Below, one piece after another: positions 43,156 through 50,175 of a stretch of DNA of 64,000 nt. Position 1 is the stretch's first letter; each line of letters begins with the position of its first letter. The DNA is from Lachnospiraceae bacterium (GTDB lineage: Bacteria > Bacillota > Clostridia > Lachnospirales > Lachnospiraceae). The stretch is taken from NCBI GenBank assembly GCA_017557525.1, contig JAFYYN010000043.1, positions 62,001 to 126,000 on the forward strand. Direction: 5' to 3'. The notes beneath the pieces are model-generated. The model did not search any database. It had not been told where the DNA came from and saw nothing but the letters and a program-made list of their open reading frames with translations. Position numbers and translations under genes: made by a program.

Positions 43156-43193
43156 TGTTAAAATTCCTTTCTTGAGACTTTAGTACCACAGTA

Positions 43194-44246
43194 TTACAGC
43201 TTTAACTCATAATCAATAATTGTCATTTTATCATTTATCACAGTTTCCTCGCCGACACGCACAAATCCGCATTTTTCATACAGATGGCAGTTTGCGGGTT
43301 CCTGAAGTATGGTATCAAGCTTCCAGGTGGTTACTTCGGGCAAAAGTTCAAACGCCTTCTGTATTGCAACATACCCTATTCCTCTGTTCTGGAACTCAGG
43401 CAGGATAAATATCGGGCTGATGTACGCCACATTTTTCTCATTTGGATCTTTAGAGCCTATATTTATTGCGCCTACACGTGCGCCATCCTTCATGATAAAA
43501 TAATATGTTCTGCCTTCTGCTGCAAATCTTCTCTCTACCCGCTCTAAGGACTCTATGGCAGGAGAACCCTCGTCATGATATTTCTCATACAAGGGCATAA
43601 AGCTTTTAACCTGCATTTCGTGCAGTTCAGGGATTTCCTCTTCAGTAACTTCCTTTAGCTTTATCCTTCTCATAAGCTCTCTTTTGCTGCGGTCAGGGAG
43701 ATTGAAATGTTCTTTGATCATGCCTGCAACAGCATCAGGCTGCAGATTAGTATTATCTATCTTTATATAATTTTTGAAAGGAATCTCACCGTCATTGCTT
43801 ACTAAGCGGTAGTGTGCATCTTCATATTTGAGCCTTTCGTCAGATATCTCAAGATCCCGTTTTGATGCCTTATTAGTCAAGCGGTTTTCAGTTTTATTTC
43901 TCTTAAGCCTTTCTGTCTGATCAGCCACCAGCTCCACATAGTATACAGTGCCTCCTGTTGCCTCAAACTTATCAGAAAGACTTTTTATGTATTCCCATTC
44001 CGACGGCCAGTCAAACGCCATCATATATGTGAAGATCATCCCCTGATAATCTGTTTTCAAAAATTCTTCAAAAATATCCTCACGGAGCTTTGATACGAGA
44101 TTTCCCTGAAAACCTCCGAAAATCTCAATAACAGGCTCTATCATCATATGATTATGAAAAAGCCTGAAATCTGTAATCTTCATCAGTTCCTGTCCTACTG
44201 TCATTTTCCCTACGGCACCGCTGCCGAGTATTAGTATGAGATCCAT
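43194..44246 (-). CDS. P-loop kinase-like domain fused to GNAT acetyltransferase
   Basis: A 350-residue two-domain protein, start at ATG 44246 after AAAAGGAGGACGGA. Residues 1-~175 form a P-loop NTPase resembling nucleotide or antibiotic kinases: LILGSGAVGKMTVGQEL (Walker A), FHNHMMIEP, and the Arg-rich lid-like ERLKRNKTENRL. Residues ~180-350 are a GNAT domain with ISPIFILPEFQNRGIGYVAIQKA and ANCHLYEKCGF. Fusions of this kind occur in drug- or nucleoside-modifying enzymes, but the substrate is unknown. Expression depends on read-through of a terminator just upstream, which follows a small ORF, suggesting inducible control. Confidence 0.8.
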   Translation of the reverse strand: MDLILILGSGAVGKMTVGQELMKITDFRLFHNHMMIEPVIEIFGGFQGNLVSKLREDIFEEFLKTDYQGMIFTYMMAFDWPSEWEYIKSLSDKFEATGGTVYYVELVADQTERLKRNKTENRLTNKASKRDLEISDERLKYEDAHYRLVSNDGEIPFKNYIKIDNTNLQPDAVAGMIKEHFNLPDRSKRELMRRIKLKEVTEEEIPELHEMQVKSFMPLYEKYHDEGSPAIESLERVERRFAAEGRTYYFIMKDGARVGAINIGSKDPNEKNVAYISPIFILPEFQNRGIGYVAIQKAFELLPEVTTWKLDTILQEPANCHLYEKCGFVRVGEETVINDKMTIIDYELKL

Positions 44247-44266
44247 TCCGTCCTCCTTTTTTCTAT

Positions 44267-44298
44267 AAAAAAACCACCTATCCGGAAAAGATAGGTGG
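44267..44298 (-). terminator. Terminator in the leader of the P-loop/GNAT gene
   Basis: On the minus strand CCACCTATC pairs perfectly with GATAGGTGG around CTTTTCCG-type sequence, followed by seven U residues. It ends about 20 bases before the P-loop/GNAT start codon, so it acts as either an attenuator or the end of the small ORF transcript. Confidence 0.9.
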
Positions 44299-44327
44299 TT
44301 AGTATACATTAATACTATACACTTATT

Positions 44328-44435
44328 TTATACTTCTCCGCGATCATGTCCAAAACATACGCATCTAATGCTATACACGTCATAATGCATAGCTTCAAGA
44401 TTTTCGTATGAAGGATTGATCACGAATCTGCTCAT
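44328..44435 (-). CDS. 35-residue small ORF, candidate leader or signalling peptide
   Basis: An ORF with its own promoter (44484-44512) and a GAAAGGA ribosome site, ending just before a strong terminator. The peptide starts MSRFVINPSYENLEAMHYD and contains two Cys as RCVCF near the C-terminus. There is no amino-acid run as in classical attenuators. Options are a drug-sensing leader controlling the acetyltransferase downstream, a modified peptide precursor, or a free-standing small protein. I do not recognise the sequence. Confidence 0.5.
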   Translation of the reverse strand: MSRFVINPSYENLEAMHYDVYSIRCVCFGHDRGEV

Positions 44436-44483
44436 ATAGTATGTCCTTTCTGTAAATTTGCCTGTTTCAAAAATATTGGGTAT

Positions 44484-44512
44484 AGGATACTACTTCTGTT
44501 TTTAATTGTCAA
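44484..44512 (-). promoter_or_regulatory. Promoter of the 35-residue ORF
   Basis: TTGACA (44507-44512), 17 bases, TATCCT (44484-44489) on the minus strand. Confidence 0.75.
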
Positions 44513-44645
44513 CCACTTTTTTAAAAATCATCCCACATCTTTTTAAAGTGTTCCGATTCGAATATTTTAAAAACCGGGTTATACATTTCTTCCCAGGTAG
44601 ATAAGAATTCAACTCTATAAAACTACAAAAATACAAGATAATATA

Positions 44646-44675
44646 TTGCATTAATATAGGCTTGTAAAGTATAAT
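44646..44675 (+). promoter_or_regulatory. Probable promoter of the GH27 gene
   Basis: TTGCAT, 18 bases, TATAAT on the plus strand, about 40 bases before the ATG. Confidence 0.6.
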
Positions 44676-44714
44676 CATATAGGAAACAAAATTTTTTAGA
44701 GAAAGGGTCCAAAA

Positions 44715-45971
44715 ATGGAGAAATGGTTAAACAAGCCACCGATGGGGTGGAACAGCTATGATTACTACAACACATCAGTTACAGAAGCTGATATAAAGGC
44801 TAATGCCGACTTTATGGCGAAGCATCTTAAGGGCTTTGGATGGGAATATATAGTGGTGGATATCGCCTGGTATTATGATGAGGAAGATGAGCGCAGGGAT
44901 ATGTTCCAGTACATACCTTTTGCAAAGGTAGCAATGGATGAATATTCAAGACTTTATCCCGATCCTAAGAAATTCCCTTCATCAAAGGGTGGAAAAGGCT
45001 TTGGTCCGCTTGCAGAATATGTGCATAACTTAGGACTTAAGTTTGGTATCCACATCATGAGAGGAATACCCAGACGCTCCGCATATATGCGTACAAAGAT
45101 CAAGGGAACAAATGTAACTGCAAACAGAATAGCTAATCCGAATTCAATCTGTTTCTGGAACCCTGATATGTACGGTGTAAACCCTAAGGCAGAGGGAGCA
45201 CAGGAATACTATGACTCACTCATGGAGCTCTATGCTTCTTGGGGCATTGATTTTATTAAATGTGATGATATCTGCCGTATGGATGCCGGTTCTTCGAAGG
45301 ACGAGATCAGAATGCTCCATAACGCAATAGAAAAATGTGGCAGGAAGATAGTGCTTAGTCTTTCGCCCGGACCTGCAATCCTTGACGAGCAGGAGTTCTA
45401 CCATGAAAATGCAAATATGTGGCGTATCACCGACGATTTCTGGGATAAATGGAATTTGCTCCTTGATATGTTTGACAGATGCAGAAAGTGGCAGCCTTAT
45501 GTGAAGGAAGGCGGATACCCTGACTGTGATATGCTTCCCATGGGAAAACTCGGGAAAGGCTTTGGCACGGAAAGAGATACTAACTTTACCATTGACGAGC
45601 AGAAAACAATGCTCACGCTTTGGTGTATCTTCCGTTCACCGCTTATGATAGGTGCCGAACTTACAAGACTTGACGCGCCAACAATGGAGTTGCTCACAAA
45701 AGAGCCTCTTTACAGGATGATGAATGAGATAACCGGATCCTCTGAAATCTATAAGGATGATGACTTTATTATCTGGGAAGCAGAGTCACCTTCAAAGAAG
45801 TATGCCGCAATCTTTAATATCACAGATGAAGAAAAGGCTGCACCTCTTGACAAGATAGATAAAACCTATGACGGAGCTCTTGAAATCTGGTCCTGGAAGA
45901 CTGTAAAGAAGGATGAGGGTATTGCTATTCCGGCGCACGGAGCAATACTGCTCAGCAAAGACGTTGAATAA
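44715..45971 (+). CDS. Glycoside hydrolase family 27 protein (alpha-galactosidase-like)
   Basis: A 418-residue cytoplasmic glycosidase with no signal peptide. The GH27 barrel starts with PPMGWNSYDYYNTSV and contains YIVVDIAWYYDEEDERR, KFGIHIMRGIPRRS, the nucleophile segment GIDFIKCDDICRMD (Asp) and the acid/base region RITDDFWDKWN (Asp). GH27 enzymes act on alpha-galactosides or alpha-N-acetylgalactosaminides, some on beta-L-arabinopyranosides; the insertion around PRRSAYMRTKIKGTNVTANRI is unusual for plain galactosidases, so the substrate is open. No transporter lies beside it. It ends 12 bases before rlmD and may be co-transcribed with it. Confidence 0.87.
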   Translation: MEKWLNKPPMGWNSYDYYNTSVTEADIKANADFMAKHLKGFGWEYIVVDIAWYYDEEDERRDMFQYIPFAKVAMDEYSRLYPDPKKFPSSKGGKGFGPLAEYVHNLGLKFGIHIMRGIPRRSAYMRTKIKGTNVTANRIANPNSICFWNPDMYGVNPKAEGAQEYYDSLMELYASWGIDFIKCDDICRMDAGSSKDEIRMLHNAIEKCGRKIVLSLSPGPAILDEQEFYHENANMWRITDDFWDKWNLLLDMFDRCRKWQPYVKEGGYPDCDMLPMGKLGKGFGTERDTNFTIDEQKTMLTLWCIFRSPLMIGAELTRLDAPTMELLTKEPLYRMMNEITGSSEIYKDDDFIIWEAESPSKKYAAIFNITDEEKAAPLDKIDKTYDGALEIWSWKTVKKDEGIAIPAHGAILLSKDVE

Positions 45972-45983
45972 AAAGAAATAACT

Positions 45984-47474
45984 ATGAAAAAGAACGACGA
46001 ATTTGAGATAGACATTACCGATATCGGGAATGAAGGCGAAGGGATCGGAAAGCATGAAGGGATGACCTTATTTGTAAAAGGAGGCCTTCCCGGAGACAGA
46101 ATCCTGGCCGGAGCTACTAAGTTAAAGAAAACATATGGATACGCGAGACTGGTGAAGGTGCTTACACCTTCGCCTTTTCGTGTTACGCCCTTATGTCCTA
46201 TATCTGAAAAATGCGGAGGCTGCCAGATACAAAGCCTTTCCTACGAAAAGCAGCTTGAGCTTAAGGAGCGGAAAATAACAGAAAACCTGATCCGTATAGG
46301 CGGCTTTTCTCCCGAATTCGTTAAAGAGCACATGGATCCGATAGTTGGCATGGAGATACCGTTTCATTACAGAAACAAGGCCCAGTATCCGATAGGGACT
46401 GACAAAAACGGGCAACCCATAGCAGGCTTTTATGCCGGCAGAACCCACAGTATTATCCCTAATACACGCTGTTACCTTGGAGCGGAAGAGAATGAAGAGA
46501 TCCTTAATGCTGTTCTTTCCTATATGAAAGAAAACAATATTCCGGCATACGATGAGACAACAGGGAAAGGTCTTATAAGGCATGTACTTATAAGGAAAGG
46601 ATTCACTACTGGAGAGCTTATGGTGTGCCTGGTAATAAACCATAAAGGCTATAATGTAAAATCAAATACGGACGTGGAAATAAGGAAAAGCAAACAAAAA
46701 TGGCTCCCTGACCAGAAAAAGCTGATAGAAGGTCTTGAGAAGATTGGTGGTATGAAAAGTATATCCGTTAACATTAATACGGAGAATACTAATGTTATAC
46801 TTGGAAAAGACACTTACACAATTTGGGGAGAACCAGCCATATCGGATATCATCCATGTACGTGATATGCAGAGGGACGGATACCCTTTTACGGGAGATGC
46901 ACTTACATTTAATATTTCCCCGCTCTCATTTTATCAGGTAAACCCCTTGCAGACGGAAAAATTATACAGCCTTGCGCTTGAGTATGCAGGGCTTATGGGA
47001 AAAGAAAGTGTTTGGGACCTTTACTGTGGGATAGGGACCATCTCTCTATTTATGGCCCGTAAGGCTAAACAGGTTTACGGAGTAGAAATCGTACCACAGG
47101 CCATAGATGATGCAAGGGAGAACGCCAAAAGAAACGGGATCACAAATGCGGAGTTTTTCGTAGGAAAGGCAGAAGAAGTACTTCCTGAATTTTATGAGAA
47201 AACTAATTCAGCTTCAGATATGCTCCACCCTGATGTCATAGTAGTGGATCCGCCCCGAAAGGGCTGCGATGAAGCCTGCCTTTCCACGATGTTAAAAATG
47301 CAGCCTGACCGCATAGTATATGTAAGCTGTGACAGCGCAACACTGGCCCGTGATCTTAAAACCTTGTGTGAAGGTGGTTATCAGATAAAAAAGATACGCG
47401 GAGTGGATCAGTTTGGACATACAGTACATGTCGAGACGGTATGTCTACTGTCCAAACTCTCTGTAAGGTTATAA
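45984..47474 (+). CDS. rlmD: 23S rRNA (uracil-5-)-methyltransferase RlmD/RumA-like
   Basis: A 496-residue RNA methyltransferase that makes 5-methyluridine in rRNA or tRNA. An N-terminal TRAM domain (DIGNEGEGIGKHEGMTLFVKGGLPGD) is followed by an iron-sulfur cluster motif, CPISEKCGGC plus a further Cys in NTRCYLG. The SAM-binding motif is DLYCGIGTISLFMARKAK, and the catalytic Cys lies in VYVSCDSATLARDL with DPPRKGC nearby. Length and order match the RlmD/RlmCD family of Firmicutes; which uridine is modified is unknown. It shares a bidirectional terminator with rplL. Confidence 0.93.
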   Translation: MKKNDEFEIDITDIGNEGEGIGKHEGMTLFVKGGLPGDRILAGATKLKKTYGYARLVKVLTPSPFRVTPLCPISEKCGGCQIQSLSYEKQLELKERKITENLIRIGGFSPEFVKEHMDPIVGMEIPFHYRNKAQYPIGTDKNGQPIAGFYAGRTHSIIPNTRCYLGAEENEEILNAVLSYMKENNIPAYDETTGKGLIRHVLIRKGFTTGELMVCLVINHKGYNVKSNTDVEIRKSKQKWLPDQKKLIEGLEKIGGMKSISVNINTENTNVILGKDTYTIWGEPAISDIIHVRDMQRDGYPFTGDALTFNISPLSFYQVNPLQTEKLYSLALEYAGLMGKESVWDLYCGIGTISLFMARKAKQVYGVEIVPQAIDDARENAKRNGITNAEFFVGKAEEVLPEFYEKTNSASDMLHPDVIVVDPPRKGCDEACLSTMLKMQPDRIVYVSCDSATLARDLKTLCEGGYQIKKIRGVDQFGHTVHVETVCLLSKLSVRL

Positions 47475-47520
47475 GCTTTACACATACATTTTCATCACTC
47501 CGGGATCACCCAAGTATAAG

Positions 47521-47554
47521 AAAAGCCCTGAAACCACACGGTTTCAAGGCTTTT
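47521..47554. terminator. Bidirectional terminator between rlmD and rplL
   Basis: AAAAGCCCTGAAACC pairs with GGTTTCAAGGCTTTT around CACAC-type loop bases. A/T tracts on both sides are built into the stem ends. Confidence 0.9.
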
Positions 47555-47579
47555 AATGTCATATTTGATTTTAGGAAAA

Positions 47580-47942
47580 TTATTTAAGGGTAACCTTTGC
47601 GCCAACTTCTTCAAGCTGCTTCTTAGCTGCCTCAGCCTCTTCCTTAGAAACGCCTTCCTTAAGTACCTTGGGAGCTGACTCAACAGCTTCCTTAGCTTCC
47701 TTAAGACCAAGACCTGTCATTTCACGAACAACCTTGATAACCTTGATCTTGTCAGCGCCTACTTCGGTAAGCTCTACGTTAAACTCTGTCTTCTCCTCAG
47801 CTGCTGCTGCGGGACCTGCTGCTACTACTGCTACGCCTGCTGCTGCAGATACGCCAAACTCTTCCTCGCAAGCCTTTACTAAATCGTTAAGCTCTAAAAC
47901 GGTCATGCCCTTGATAGCATCGATAAATTCCTGTGTTGTCAT
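47580..47942 (-). CDS. rplL: 50S ribosomal protein L7/L12
   Basis: A 120-residue stalk protein recruiting translation GTPases to the ribosome. The N-terminal dimerisation region ([32 protein letters not shown]) is joined by an Ala-rich hinge to the conserved C-terminal domain ([35 protein letters not shown]). I start at ATG 47942, eight bases after GGAGG; the ORF's upstream Met lacks a site. It follows rplJ in the standard rplJL operon. Confidence 0.97.
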   Translation of the reverse strand: MTTQEFIDAIKGMTVLELNDLVKACEEEFGVSAAAGVAVVAAGPAAAAEEKTEFNVELTEVGADKIKVIKVVREMTGLGLKEAKEAVESAPKVLKEGVSKEEAEAAKKQLEEVGAKVTLK

Positions 47943-48061
47943 TTTAATTTCCTCCATATTTAATTATGTGTTGTTTACAATCTCATCTGCTATTCATTTA
48001 GCAGACTACCACAAATCTTACGCCGTATGTTTGAGGCGTAAAAAACCTTTTGTTACTGTAA

Positions 48062-48553
48062 TTATGCCTCTGCGTTCTTCTCTGCAATCTGCTTGAGTAC
48101 ACGAGCAAGATTTGAGATAGGGGACTTGATGCTGCCAAGCAGCTTGGAGATGAGTACCTCTCTTGAAGGGATGGTAGCGATAACCTTGCATCCGGCTTCA
48201 TCATAGTAGGTGCCATCGATAACGCCTGCCTTGAATGTAAGTGCAGGAACGTCCTTCATTACCTCGGCCAGGATTCTTGCAGGTGCGGTAGCATCGTCAC
48301 TGCTGAAAGCAACTGCGGTAGGTCCGTCAAGAACCTGATCAAGCTGAGCAAAATCACTTCCTTCAAATGCTCTCTTTAAGAAGGTGTTCTTGTATACCTT
48401 GTATACTACGCCTGCTTCTCTGAGCTTCTTACGAAGTGCTGTATCCTGCTCAACAGTGATACCACAGTAATTAACAATAACGGCAGCCTTTGCATCTGAC
48501 ACATGACCCTTAATCTCTTCGATAATGGGGGCCTTAAGTTCAACCTTTGCCAT
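48062..48553 (-). CDS. rplJ: 50S ribosomal protein L10
   Basis: A 163-residue stalk base protein that binds 23S rRNA and anchors L7/L12 dimers. N-terminal MAKVELKAPIIEEIKGHVSDAKAAVIVNYCGITVEQ and the KNTFLKRAFEGSDF segment are family-typical, with the C-terminal L12-binding helix VLKQIAEKNAEA. ATG 48553 follows AAAGGAGG. Upstream is an L10 leader and a terminator, so the operon is expected to be autoregulated. Confidence 0.97.
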   Translation of the reverse strand: MAKVELKAPIIEEIKGHVSDAKAAVIVNYCGITVEQDTALRKKLREAGVVYKVYKNTFLKRAFEGSDFAQLDQVLDGPTAVAFSSDDATAPARILAEVMKDVPALTFKAGVIDGTYYDEAGCKVIATIPSREVLISKLLGSIKSPISNLARVLKQIAEKNAEA

Positions 48554-48595
48554 TTTGTTTTTCCTCCTTTTCCTAAAATCTGAAAGGAAGCTATC

Positions 48596-48628
48596 AAAAA
48601 AGCTTCCCCGACCAAAATCAGGAAAGCT
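48596..48628 (-). terminator. Terminator in the rplJ leader
   Basis: On the minus strand AGCTTTCC pairs with GGGAAGCT (one G-U), followed by TTTTTT. It lies 43 bases before rplJ. Known attenuation of rplJL in Bacillus subtilis uses a terminator in this position. Confidence 0.78.
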
Positions 48629-48649
48629 GTAAATATCATTATTACATCA

Positions 48650-48710
48650 ATCCCTCGGCAGGCGTCTGTATCAGAACTTACACTATAAGTACCTGCTGTC
48701 TTCGGTCATG
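48650..48710 (-). ncRNA. Ribosomal L10 leader
   Basis: The minus strand has CCGAAGACAGCAGG paired across a loop with GCCTGCCGAGG, the hallmark of the Firmicutes L10 leader bound by the L10-L12 complex. It lies between the rplJ promoter (48731-48759) and the leader terminator. Confidence 0.8.
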
Positions 48711-48730
48711 CTGTTTTCACAACAAATGGT

Positions 48731-48759
48731 ATAATATCATATAAGTATTTGGTTGTCAA
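48731..48759 (-). promoter_or_regulatory. rplJL promoter
   Basis: TTGACA (48754-48759), 17 bases, TATTAT (48731-48736) on the minus strand. Confidence 0.8.
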
Positions 48760-48780
48760 CTATTTTTTTTGGAGAATGTT

Positions 48781-48930
48781 AAAGATACTGTTCACGGCTG
48801 TGTTAAATCACTCATAGCCCTTCCGGCTTCGCCGTAAGACGCCACTTACGTGGCTTTGGCTACTCGTGCATTTAGCCCAGCCTTTATGGCAAATCGGCAT
48901 ATATGCCGATTTGCCGTGAATAGTATCTTT
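48781..48930. repeat. 150-bp palindromic element with 18-bp terminal inverted repeats
   Basis: AAAGATACTGTTCACGGC (48781-48798) and its complement at 48913-48930 match at 17 of 18 positions. Inside is a perfect 28-bp palindrome (48888-48915, centred on CATATATG) and smaller hairpins. No ORF. It looks like a non-autonomous MITE or a large REP-like unit, between rplJ and candidate sRNA A. Confidence 0.65.
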
Positions 48931-48935
48931 TTAGG

Positions 48936-49050
48936 AAAAAAAAGAATGACCTTGGGGTGGTCACTCTTTTACGGAGAAGGTATTTTTGCTTAAGTGCCAA
49001 TTGCACTTTTTGGGGTGTAGCAAAAACTATAAATGTATTGGGGTTTACGA
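48936..49050 (-). ncRNA. Candidate small RNA A (twin of 49742-49857)
   Basis: On the minus strand an extended -10 promoter (TGCTATAAT, 49057-49062) is followed by ~115 bases ending in a terminator (GAGTGACC/GGTCATTC, loop ACCCCAA, then eight U). A long internal hairpin (TTTTTGCT/AGCAAAAA and AAGTGC/GCACTT) carries a bulge with CACCCCA. ACCCC occurs in the 5' single-stranded part, the bulge and the terminator loop, plus CTTCTCC before the terminator: four C-rich motifs able to pair with Shine-Dalgarno sequences. Promoter, body and terminator are near-identical in the second copy. Confidence 0.65.
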
Positions 49051-49125
49051 TTATGTATTATAGCACGCTTTCAAAATAAGTGTGCACAAACATTAAGTTT
49101 TTTTACACCCTTTTTTGAACATTTT

Positions 49126-49608
49126 TTACAATATATTAGGGTCCACGCCAACCATAATGTCTAATACCAGGTCCTTAGGATCCTCGGGATCGTTTTGGGG
49201 GATATTATAACCGGTAGTGATCGGACGAAGGTTTCTTACCTGTATATACTTATATAATTCCTTGATACTGTTCTCTAATGAAGCTTCGTTTCCAACATGA
49301 TGAAGCCTTACTGCATTTGCAAGCAGGAATAAAGGCTTAAATCTGTATCCGGGAAGCTTTGCCATTGCAAGCTCATGGGAAATGTCCCTGTCAAGAGGAA
49401 CTAAGATCTCCATATCCATTACCGGTCCATTTGCGGTCTTTTCAACACCGAAAGTAGTTGTAACAGCCGGATGAATGGCATGAACGCCAAGCTTTTTCAT
49501 AATGTCGTCTATTTCTTTTCTCTTTTCCATAAGTGAGTTCTGATCAAATTTTCCTCTTACGGAAAGAACATTTTTCATTTGCAGGTTCTGTTCTGTGGTT
49601 ATTTCCAT
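49126..49608 (-). CDS. Small protein of unknown function, possibly GyrI-like/DUF5085
   Basis: A 160-residue soluble protein starting at ATG 49608 (GGGAGAATAACC upstream). The segment HPAVTTTFGVEKTANGPVMDMEILVPLDRDI resembles the effector-binding (GyrI-like) fold, and the overall layout recalls DUF5085 proteins, but this is a weak match. No signal peptide or membrane helix. It is flanked on both sides by the twin candidate small RNAs and has no other nearby partner. Function unknown. Confidence 0.6.
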   Translation of the reverse strand: MEITTEQNLQMKNVLSVRGKFDQNSLMEKRKEIDDIMKKLGVHAIHPAVTTTFGVEKTANGPVMDMEILVPLDRDISHELAMAKLPGYRFKPLFLLANAVRLHHVGNEASLENSIKELYKYIQVRNLRPITTGYNIPQNDPEDPKDLVLDIMVGVDPNIL

Positions 49609-49741
49609 GGTTATTCTCCCTCATAATTTATTATCCCCCCCTATATTACCGGCGGGTTGCCGGACAAAGCTTATGGGATCAAGCATTCCCAACGCAGTCC
49701 ACCCATCGATTATCTCATTTTTTGGTGAATCTGTCAACAAT

Positions 49742-49857
49742 AAAAAAGGACAACCTGGGGTGGTCATCCTTTTTACGGAGAAGGTATTTTTGCTAAAAGT
49801 GCCAATTGCACTTTTTATGGGGTGTAGCAAAAACTATAAATGTATTGGGGTTTACGA
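49742..49857 (-). ncRNA. Candidate small RNA B (twin of 48936-49050)
   Basis: Second copy. Extended -10 TGCTATAAT (49864-49869); a body with the internal stem TTTTTGCTA/TAGCAAAAA plus AAAAGTGC/GCACTTTT; and a terminator GGATGACC/GGTTGTCC with loop ACCCCA and six U. The same three ACCCC motifs and CTTCTCC are conserved. Differences from copy A include changes that keep stems paired (terminator bases and the inner stem). It ends 133 bases before the gene at 49126-49608. Confidence 0.65.
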
Positions 49858-50112
49858 TTATGTATTATAGCATGGTTTCAAAATAAGTGTGCACAAACAT
49901 TAAACTTTTTTATAATTCTTTTTGAGCATTTTTACTTATCCTAATATGCATCTTCTACAATTTTACTAAATTCCCCACGTTTTTAGTGGCTTTTTTATAT
50001 CTATTAACTAAACTCCCGGGTCATATTTTCTGTTCCTCACAAAGATTTAGGTCAACTCCTCACGGACGATCTTCATAAACATCGGGAAACCCTCGCGAAG
50101 TTTCATTAACCA

Positions 50113-50166
50113 TAAAAAACCACATAGAATCGGTCATTTCTTACAGAAACAGCTATCCTATGTGGT
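50113..50166 (-). terminator. Terminator of ftsH
   Basis: On the minus strand ACCACATAG pairs with CTATGTGGT across a 30-base loop, followed by TTTTTTATG, 10 bases past the ftsH stop. Between this and sRNA B (49870-50112) I see only A/T-rich sequence and very short ORFs. Confidence 0.82.
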
Positions 50167-50175
50167 AATCTTCTT

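Noticed and set aside
49595-49870. 91-residue plus-strand ORF across candidate sRNA B
   Set aside because: Overlaps the terminator and promoter of the RNA element and lacks protein-like conservation between the two RNA copies (frame shifts between them).
50047-50106. 19-codon ORF (MKLREGFPMFMKIVREELT) downstream of the ftsH terminator
   Set aside because: Reads like protein but has no Shine-Dalgarno site or promoter and follows a terminator. Too short to separate from chance or a gene remnant.
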